DNA of 34,054 nucleotides, taken from JBMNPT01 sp050943735 (GTDB taxonomy: Bacteria > Bacillota > Clostridia > Oscillospirales > RGIG577). The notes beneath the pieces are model-generated. The model was not told the origin of the DNA. It did not search any database and was given only the letters and a program-made list of their open reading frames with translations. This document shows positions 28,776 through 34,054 of the stretch, piece by piece. The stretch covers positions 1 to 34,054 of the forward strand of contig JBMNPT010000015.1 in assembly GCA_050943735.1 (NCBI GenBank). Reading direction: 5' to 3'. Position numbers and translations under genes: made by a program. The number at the start of each line of letters is the position of its first letter. The stretch's first letter is position 1.

Positions 28776-31022
28776 TTACCGTTTCACTTCCTCCATGATG
28801 TATCCCTCGATCAGGTCGCCTTCCTTAATGTCGTTGAATTTTTCGATGCCGATGCCGCATTCAAAGCCCTGAGCCACTTCCTTCACATCGTCCTTGAAAC
28901 GCTTGAGAGAAGCGATCTCGCCCTCGTGGATGACAATGCCATCCCGGGTGATCTTCACCTTGGCGTTACGCTGCATCTTGCCGTCCACCATATAGCAGCC
29001 AGCCACCGTACCCACGCCGCTCACCTTGAAGGTGGAACGCACTTCCGCATGACCGATGACAGTTTCCTTGAAGGTGGGAGCCAGCATGCCCTTCATGGCA
29101 GCGGTGATTTCATCGATGGCATCATAGATCACCCGATAGGTACGGATGTCCACGCCATTCTTTTCCGCGCTGGCCCGAGCGCCTGCGTCAGCCACCACAT
29201 TGAAGCCCACGATGATGGCAGAAGAGGCATTGGCCAGCATGACGTCAGACTCACGGATGCCGCCCACACCACCATGGATGCAGCGCACCTTCACCTCGTC
29301 GTTGCTGATCTTCTCCAGCGACTGCTTCACAGCCTCCACACTGCCCTGTACATCCGCCTTGACAATGACGTTCAGTTCCTTCACCTCACCGGCGTCGGCG
29401 TTCTTGAAGAGATCTTCCAGAGATACCTTGGGCACGCTGGTATTGGCCAGCTTCTGCTCTTCCTTACGCTGTTCTACCAGTTCTCTGGCCATGCGTTCGT
29501 CGGTCACCGCTGCAAAGCTGTCACCTCCGTCAGGCACTTCCGAGAGACCCACGATCTCCACAGGCACAGAGGGACCGGCCTGCTGCAGCTTTTTGCCGTT
29601 GTGGTCCAGCATGACACGCACACGTCCCACAGCGGTACCGGCGATCACCACATCCCCCGCATGGAGGGTACCGTTCTGCACCAGCACAGTGGCCACAGGA
29701 CCGCGGCCCTTATCCAGCTTGGCTTCAATCACCGTACCGGTGGCCCGGCGATTGGGATTGGCTTTCAGATCCTTGACTTCTGCCACCAGCAGCACCATTT
29801 CCAGCAATTCGTCAATACCGGTGTGATTTTTGGCAGAAACCGGCACACAGATGGTATCGCCGCCCCATTCTTCGGGCACCAGCTCATGCTCAGTGAGCTC
29901 CTGCTTCACCCGTTCTGGATTAGCGCTCTCTTTATCAATCTTGTTGATGGCCACGATGATGGACACACCCGCCGCCTTGGCATGGTTGATGGCTTCAATG
30001 GTCTGGGGCATAATGCCGTCGTCCGCCGCCACCACCAGAATGGCAATGTCAGTGACCATGGCGCCCCGCATACGCATGGCGGTAAACGCCTCATGACCGG
30101 GGGTATCCAGGAAGGTGATATCCTGGCCATTGATTTTCACTCGATAGGCACCGATGTGCTGGGTGATGCCGCCGGCCTCGCCCGCTGTCACATTGGCATT
30201 CCGGATGGCGTCCAGCAAAGAGGTCTTACCATGGTCTACGTGACCCATGACCACTACCACCGGGCTGCGGTGCACCAGATCCTCTTCCTTGTCCTCGGTG
30301 TTGTCAAACAGCTTATCTTCCAAAGTGACCACCACTGCAGGAGACACCTTGGCCCCCAGCTCTTCGCCCACGATGGCCGCGGTATCATAGTCAATGGTAT
30401 CCGACAGGCTGGCCATAACACCCAGACCCATCAGCTTTTTGATGACTTCCACACCCGCCACCTTGATCATCTGGGCAAACTCACCCACTGCGATGGTTTC
30501 GGGCACCTGCACCTCCACCGGCTTGGGCTTGGGCATCTCCCGTTTTTTGCGGGTATCCTGTTCGTTGAACCGACGGTTGCCGCCCTTGTTGGCGTAGGGA
30601 CCCCGGTTATTGGTCTTTTTCAGCTTCTGCACATGGCGAGAATTCTCCGCCACCTTCGCTGCCTTTTCAGGTACCAGTGTCTCCAGTTTTTCATCGAACT
30701 TGGACAGGTCCACATCCACACCCTTGGTATCCACCACACGTACCTTTTTCTCGGTTTTGGGCGGAGCGGGCTGTGCCTTTTTCACCGGCTCCTGCTTGGG
30801 CTCAGGCTTGGCAACCTGCTGCTCGCCGCTGGCGAAGTAGCCCTTCAGATCCTGCACCTGGTTGTTCTGGGTGAAGGTTTCAAAAATGATATTGAGCTCT
30901 TCTGTGGTCAGAGTGGTCATGTGATTTTTACCGCCCAGGCCATAGGGCTCCAACACCTTGATGATCTCTTTGCTTGTGAGGCCAAAATCCTTGGCCACCT
31001 CATGTACTCTGTATTTTATCAT
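28776..31022 (-). CDS. infB: Translation initiation factor IF-2
   Basis: The 748-residue GTPase delivers initiator tRNA to the small subunit. The N-terminal IF2_N domain (MIKYRVHEVAKDFGLTSKEI) leads to a Lys/Pro-rich linker (about 55-170). The G domain follows, with GHVDHGKTSLLDAI, DTPGHEAFTAMR and NKIDK, then domains II to IV ending GIGIEKFNDIKEGDLIEGY. The start is ATG at 31022, 6 bases after GGGGGTG; the GTG three codons earlier sits in that site. It overlaps the ylxQ stop by 23 bases. Confidence 0.98.
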   Translation of the reverse strand: MIKYRVHEVAKDFGLTSKEIIKVLEPYGLGGKNHMTTLTTEELNIIFETFTQNNQVQDLKGYFASGEQQVAKPEPKQEPVKKAQPAPPKTEKKVRVVDTKGVDVDLSKFDEKLETLVPEKAAKVAENSRHVQKLKKTNNRGPYANKGGNRRFNEQDTRKKREMPKPKPVEVQVPETIAVGEFAQMIKVAGVEVIKKLMGLGVMASLSDTIDYDTAAIVGEELGAKVSPAVVVTLEDKLFDNTEDKEEDLVHRSPVVVVMGHVDHGKTSLLDAIRNANVTAGEAGGITQHIGAYRVKINGQDITFLDTPGHEAFTAMRMRGAMVTDIAILVVAADDGIMPQTIEAINHAKAAGVSIIVAINKIDKESANPERVKQELTEHELVPEEWGGDTICVPVSAKNHTGIDELLEMVLLVAEVKDLKANPNRRATGTVIEAKLDKGRGPVATVLVQNGTLHAGDVVIAGTAVGRVRVMLDHNGKKLQQAGPSVPVEIVGLSEVPDGGDSFAAVTDERMARELVEQRKEEQKLANTSVPKVSLEDLFKNADAGEVKELNVIVKADVQGSVEAVKQSLEKISNDEVKVRCIHGGVGGIRESDVMLANASSAIIVGFNVVADAGARASAEKNGVDIRTYRVIYDAIDEITAAMKGMLAPTFKETVIGHAEVRSTFKVSGVGTVAGCYMVDGKMQRNAKVKITRDGIVIHEGEIASLKRFKDDVKEVAQGFECGIGIEKFNDIKEGDLIEGYIMEEVKR

Positions 31023-31383
31023 TGGCGTCACCCCCGTTAACTTGAGAAGCCTGCTGCGGCTCCCCTTCCGATATCTGCTGCGCCAGCCGCTTCACATTGT
31101 CGGCAAATTCCCGACTGGTGACGGCGGCCACCGAAACCTCTTCCTTGCCTACCACGCTACCCAGCTCCTGTTTGGAAAACAGGGTGAGCAGGGTGAGTTT
31201 TTTCCATTTTTTCGCCTTTTCACAGTCTGCCCGGGTATTGTCCGAAGCATCCCGCGCCACAATGAGCAATTTTGCTTTTTTGTCCTTCACTGCGGCCAGC
31301 GAAAGCTGTGCCCCAACCGTCAATGCCCCCGCCTTGCGGGCAATGCCCAAAAAGGACAGCAGCTTTTTTTCATTGTTGTCCAT
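31000..31383 (-). CDS. ylxQ: L7Ae-family ribosomal protein YlxQ
   Basis: The 127-residue protein belongs to the L7Ae/L30e RNA-binding family; the first 95 residues show LLSFLGIARKAGALTVGAQ, KAKLLIVARDASDNTR and TLFSKQELGSVVGKEEVSV. Relatives bind kink-turn RNA or RNase P RNA. The C-terminal tail (GEPQQASQVNGGDANDKIQS) is likely disordered. The start overlaps the end of rnpM by 14 bases and its end overlaps infB, an arrangement typical of the nusA-rnpM-ylxQ-infB unit. Confidence 0.93.
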   Translation of the reverse strand: MDNNEKKLLSFLGIARKAGALTVGAQLSLAAVKDKKAKLLIVARDASDNTRADCEKAKKWKKLTLLTLFSKQELGSVVGKEEVSVAAVTSREFADNVKRLAQQISEGEPQQASQVNGGDANDKIQST

Positions 31384-31642
31384 CAGTCAGCTCCTTTTCC
31401 AGGCTCTCCACAATCTCCTCCGGGATGGCACAGGAAAAAGCTCGCTCAAACCGTTTGGCCTTCACCGCTTTGCGGAAACACTCCGCCGACCGGCAAATGT
31501 AGGCGCCCCGGCCATTTTTCTTGCCGGTAAAGTCGATGGACAGTTCGCCCTCGCTGCTGCGCACCACGCGAATGAGTTCTTTTTTGGGTTTGCTCTCCAT
31601 GCACCCCAGACAACGGCGCATGGGAATCTTTTTGGGCGGCAT
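31370..31642 (-). CDS. rnpM: RNase P modulator RnpM (YlxR)
   Basis: The 90-residue YlxR protein (DUF448) has the signature RRCLGCMESKPKKELIRVV, then SIDFTGKKNGRGAYICRS and CFRKAVKAKRFERAF. Recent work names it RnpM and shows RNase P RNA binding in Bacillus; that is family knowledge, not visible here. The start is ATG at 31642, 6 bases after GAGGTG; a GTG three codons upstream is part of the binding site. It follows nusA by 32 bases. Confidence 0.94.
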   Translation of the reverse strand: MPPKKIPMRRCLGCMESKPKKELIRVVRSSEGELSIDFTGKKNGRGAYICRSAECFRKAVKAKRFERAFSCAIPEEIVESLEKELTDGQQ

Positions 31643-31674
31643 CCGATTCACCTCGCTTTGCAGTGCCGGCTTTC

Positions 31675-32727
31675 TTATTCCTCTTCCTGCTGCATGGCGG
31701 AGAGAGGCTTAATGTCAATTTTGAATCCGGTGAGCTTAGCGGCCAGACGTACATTCTGACCTTCTTTACCGATGGCCAGCGACAGCTGATCGTCCGCCAC
31801 CGTTACCCGGCAAGTTTTCTCCTCTTCATCCACCTGAACATCCAGGGCATTGGCAGGGCTGAGGGCCGCGCCGATGTACTGAGCCTTATCTTCGCTGTAC
31901 TTGATAATGTCAATCTTCTCGCCTTTGAGTTCCGCCACGATATTGCCCACGCGAGAACCTCTGGGGCCCACACATGCGCCGATGGGATCTACATTTTCAT
32001 CGTGGGAGCATACGGCAATCTTGGTACGGCTTCCGGCTTCCCGGGAGATGGACATCACTTCCACTGTCCCGTCGTAAATTTCAGGCACTTCCAGCTCAAA
32101 CAGCCGCTTCACCAGGCCGGGATGGGTCCGGGAAATCATAATCTGAGGACCCTTGGCAATCTTGCGGACTTCCACCACATACACCTTGACGGTAGCTCCT
32201 TCAGTAAGCCGTTCACCGGGCACCTGTTCGCTGGCCACCAACATCATCTCGGTTTTGCCGATGAGCAGAGTGGCATTGCCGGTACGGGGATCCACCTTCT
32301 GTACCACGCCGGTGAGAATCTCGTGCTCGCTGGACATGAATTCCTGATACACCATGCCCCGTTCCGCCTCGCGGATGCCCTGAATGATCACTTGCTTGGC
32401 GTTCTGGGTAGTGATCCGTCCAAAGTTCTTGGGCTTGATTTCCACATCCACCACATCGCCCAGATTGTACATGGGATCAATCTCCCGGGCTTCTTCCAGG
32501 CTCATTTCACACTGGTCGTTTTCCACCTCTTCCACCACTACTTTTTTGGCGTAGATGCGGACTTCCTTTTTCTTTTCATCCATGACCACGCTGATGTTTT
32601 CGCTGCCGCCATTGTCCCGCTTGAGGGCGGTCAGTAGCCCCATCTCAATGCGCTCCAGCATATACTGCTTGGGAATTCCCTTTTCCTTTTCCAGCAGCTC
32701 CAGCGCGTCAAACAATTCGGTATTCAT
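31675..32727 (-). CDS. nusA: Transcription termination/antitermination protein NusA
   Basis: The 350-residue protein has the Firmicutes domain order without the C-terminal acidic repeats of proteobacteria. An N-terminal RNA polymerase-binding domain (about 1-125) is followed by S1 (EHEILTGVVQKVDPRTGNAT) and two KH domains with VGPRGSRVGNIVAELKGEKI and LAIGKEGQNVRLAAKLTGF. It promotes pausing and intrinsic termination. AAAGGAG lies upstream of the ATG. It follows rimP by 42 bases. Confidence 0.97.
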   Translation of the reverse strand: MNTELFDALELLEKEKGIPKQYMLERIEMGLLTALKRDNGGSENISVVMDEKKKEVRIYAKKVVVEEVENDQCEMSLEEAREIDPMYNLGDVVDVEIKPKNFGRITTQNAKQVIIQGIREAERGMVYQEFMSSEHEILTGVVQKVDPRTGNATLLIGKTEMMLVASEQVPGERLTEGATVKVYVVEVRKIAKGPQIMISRTHPGLVKRLFELEVPEIYDGTVEVMSISREAGSRTKIAVCSHDENVDPIGACVGPRGSRVGNIVAELKGEKIDIIKYSEDKAQYIGAALSPANALDVQVDEEEKTCRVTVADDQLSLAIGKEGQNVRLAAKLTGFKIDIKPLSAMQQEEE

Positions 32728-32769
32728 GATTGGGAAACTCTCCTTTCACAGCCCTACGGCTGAGTCCTC

Positions 32770-33243
32770 TTACATTTCAAAATGCACCCGTACACCGCTG
32801 CGATCCTGTTCTTCCAGTTCCACCAGAGAACCGTCCGCCAGCTGCAGTGTCACCCGGCCAGTTTCCGGGTTGTACTCCTTCAGCACTCCGGTGAATTCCT
32901 TCTGTCCCTCTTTTTTCTGGTACAACTTGGCGTCCACCACCTGTCCCAGAAATTGCTCATAATGCCAGGGCAGCCGAAGCAGCCGTTCCAATCCGGGAGA
33001 AGACACCTCCAGGCAATAGCTCTGCTCAATGAAATCCAGTCTGTCCAACGGTTCATCCAGCGCCCGGCTCACATTTTCACAGTCATCGATGTCCACGCCG
33101 GCTTCCTTATCTATATATACCCGCAGTACATATCCGGCGCCCTCTTTTTTGAATTCCACATCCCACAGAATCAACCCGAAATTCTCGCAAATGGGACGGG
33201 CCAGTTCCTCTGTGCGCTGCACCACCGTTTTGCTATCCTGCAC
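32770..33243 (-). CDS. rimP: Ribosome maturation factor RimP
   Basis: The 157-residue protein assists 30S assembly around S12. The N-terminal alpha/beta domain contains TEELARPICENFGLILWDVE, VLRVYIDKEAGVDIDDCENV and YCLEVSSPGLERLL; the C-terminal SH3-like domain follows from about 95. The start is GTG at 33243, 8 bases after AAAGGAG; extending upstream would run into the leader RNA. It is the first gene of the nusA-infB operon and is preceded by a rimP-type leader and promoter. Confidence 0.96.
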   Translation of the reverse strand: MQDSKTVVQRTEELARPICENFGLILWDVEFKKEGAGYVLRVYIDKEAGVDIDDCENVSRALDEPLDRLDFIEQSYCLEVSSPGLERLLRLPWHYEQFLGQVVDAKLYQKKEGQKEFTGVLKEYNPETGRVTLQLADGSLVELEEQDRSGVRVHFEM

Positions 33244-33385
33244 AGCCGTCTCTCCTTTCCATTCTCTCTTTACGCCATTGAATCGCAAAATGTCCATGAT
33301 AACAACAAAGAGTGGGCAAAGCCCACTCCCTTGGTCACATATGGCGAACACGAGTTGAACCGCATACAGCCAGCCACAACTCAAC
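33244..33385 (-). ncRNA. rimP leader RNA with terminator-like hairpin
   Basis: The transcript before rimP contains GAGTGGGC-TTT-GCCCACTC followed by TTTGTTGTT (33328-33301), preceded by a conserved-looking GTTCAACTCG and CATATGTGACC. This fits the rimP leader motif described in Firmicutes (Rfam rimP), suspected of attenuating the operon. Boundaries are approximate. Confidence 0.7.
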
Positions 33386-33391
33386 GCTTAA

Positions 33392-33420
33392 ATTATATCA
33401 CGTGATTGTATGAAATGCAA
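33392..33420 (-). promoter_or_regulatory. Promoter of the rimP-nusA-infB operon
   Basis: TTGCAT (33420-33415) and TATAAT (33397-33392) on the minus strand with a 17-base spacer, just after the spoVT stop. Confidence 0.85.
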
Positions 33421-33435
33421 GTGTTTTTTTCAGTT

Positions 33436-33942
33436 TTAACTCTCCATATGCCGCCCCAACAGGCCCGCCGACACTTGCAGCAGCCGAAGATCCGCTTCTC
33501 CCGCCACCGCTTCTCCATTGCCGCCCACCAGCGTTACACTGCCAATCACATCGCCATTGGCCAGGATGGGTGCCACAATGTCCGCACAAACCGTTCCGTT
33601 GCCTTCAAGCAATTCCAGGCCCTCTCCTTCCCGCCGGAAAGCGGTACGCCCTTCCATGGCCTGTTCCATGGGTTTGCTCAGGCGTTTTTCCAAAAAGTCT
33701 TTTTTGCTCACGCCGCTGGCCGCCACCACCTCATCCCGATCGGTAATGAGCACCCCTCGTCCAATGGCTTTGGCCAGCACCTCGCAATAACCTGCTGCAA
33801 AGTCCCCAATTTCTCCGATGGGAGAGTACTTTTTGAAAATCACTTCCCCATCCCGGTCTGTGTAAATTTCCAGCGGATCACCTTCCCGAATGTGCATAGT
33901 CCGCCGAATTTCCTTGGGAATCACAATCCGGCCCAAATCATC
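33436..33942 (-). pseudogene. spoVT: spoVT, 5' end missing (stage V sporulation regulator T)
   Basis: The remaining frame encodes DDLGRIVIPKEIRRTMHIR and REGDPLEIYTDRDGEVIFKK, the AbrB DNA-binding domain, followed by a GAF-like domain with GRGVLITDRDEVVAASGVSK, ending GLLGRHMES. This is SpoVT, which adjusts sigma-G-dependent gene expression in the forespore. Bacillus SpoVT starts about ten residues earlier (MKATGIVRRI). Here homology ends exactly at the two Asp codons (33942-33937): next upstream come TGG and an in-frame TAA, then the palindromic element. No ATG or ribosome binding site remains, only an internal TTG or GTG. The gene is probably inactivated, unless the junction is an assembly artefact. 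Confidence 0.85.
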
Positions 33943-33948
33943 CCATTA

Positions 33949-34053
33949 TGTCAAGAGAGGGACAAAAAAATTAACGATTTTTTCAAAAAGCCCGGTGCTG
34001 CTTGGTTTTTGAGCTTCTTGAAACGCTAACTCCTGCCACTATTTGTCTCGACA
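33949..34053. mobile_element. Imperfect palindrome of about 105 bases at the window edge, MITE- or IS-end-like
   Basis: The left end reads TGTCAAGAGAGGGACAAA and the reverse complement of the right end reads TGTCGAGACAAATAG. Further in, TTAACG and TTAGCG, then CAAAAAGCC and CAAAAACC, also face each other. The whole unit is thus a degenerate inverted repeat starting 7 bases from where spoVT homology breaks. This fits a small non-autonomous element (MITE) or the hairpin-rich end of an insertion sequence. The window ends one base later, so the far flank and target duplication cannot be seen. Confidence 0.5.
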
Positions 34054-34054
34054 G

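Noticed and set aside
28425..31040. A plus-strand open frame of about 870 codons antisense to infB and rbfA
   Set aside because: It has the same low-complexity, His-rich shadow composition and runs across two certain minus-strand genes.
1..34054. CRISPR array, prophage or toxin-antitoxin cluster
   Set aside because: I saw no regularly spaced repeats, phage structural genes or typical toxin-antitoxin gene pairs.

Overview
The window looks like chromosome of an endospore-forming Clostridia-type Firmicute, probably near the Oscillospiraceae. The basis is a class A RNase P RNA, SpoVT, Firmicutes-type small regulators (YlxR/RnpM, YlxQ, NrnA), strong AAGGAGG ribosome binding sites, sigma-A promoters with 17-base spacers, and moderately high GC. 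Nearly all of it is housekeeping and most genes are on the minus strand. I see no prophage, CRISPR array or plasmid backbone. The only mobile-looking sequence is a short palindromic element at the extreme right edge.

Layout. 1-2.7 kb: a minus-strand promoter that leaves the window, tRNA-Gly, then a plus-strand cell-envelope stress operon (SGNH lipoprotein, ECF sigma factor, RsiV-like anti-sigma). 2.7-3.6 kb: an EamA transporter. 3.7-7.3 kb (minus): rpmG-secE-nusG-rplK-rplA, then rplJ-rplL from its own promoter and L10 leader; sites resembling the L1 stalk of 23S rRNA precede both rplK and rplA. 7.4-10.1 kb (plus): a glycosyltransferase/CsaB fusion and ruvX. 10.1-13.4 kb (minus): GNAT, a CNNM/CorC transporter with an attenuator-like leader holding a 41-codon ORF, and a MATE transporter. 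13.5-17.9 kb (minus): murD followed by three tandem M42 aminopeptidases.

18.0-19.6 kb is an RNA-rich stretch: rnpB, tRNA-Ser and tRNA-Val, with three small proteins, two of them cysteine-rich. 19.8-20.8 kb (minus): rplM-rpsI with an L13-type leader. 21.05-21.8 kb (plus): a TtcA-like tRNA thiolase. 21.8-33.4 kb (minus): a long translation and RNA-metabolism series, rimP-nusA-rnpM-ylxQ-infB-rbfA-nrnA-eamA-truB-ribF-rpsO-pnp, with a rimP leader, an internal terminator after rbfA, and a new promoter and structured leader before rpsO. At 33.4-34.05 kb spoVT has lost its first codons at a junction with an imperfect palindrome of about 105 bases.

How it works together. Most of the window makes and tunes the translation machinery: ribosomal proteins, initiation factor 2, ribosome maturation (RimP, RbfA), transcription coupling (NusA, NusG), RNase P with its modulator, RNA decay (PNPase, NrnA), tRNA modification (TruB, TtcA-like) and tRNAs. 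Several units carry leaders typical of autoregulation. Envelope functions (MurD, CsaB fusion, SecE, SGNH/ECF/RsiV) and membrane transporters are interspersed. The points most worth following up are the CNNM leader peptide and attenuator, the paired L1-stalk mimics, the disrupted spoVT, and the small cysteine-rich genes between rnpB and tRNA-Val.
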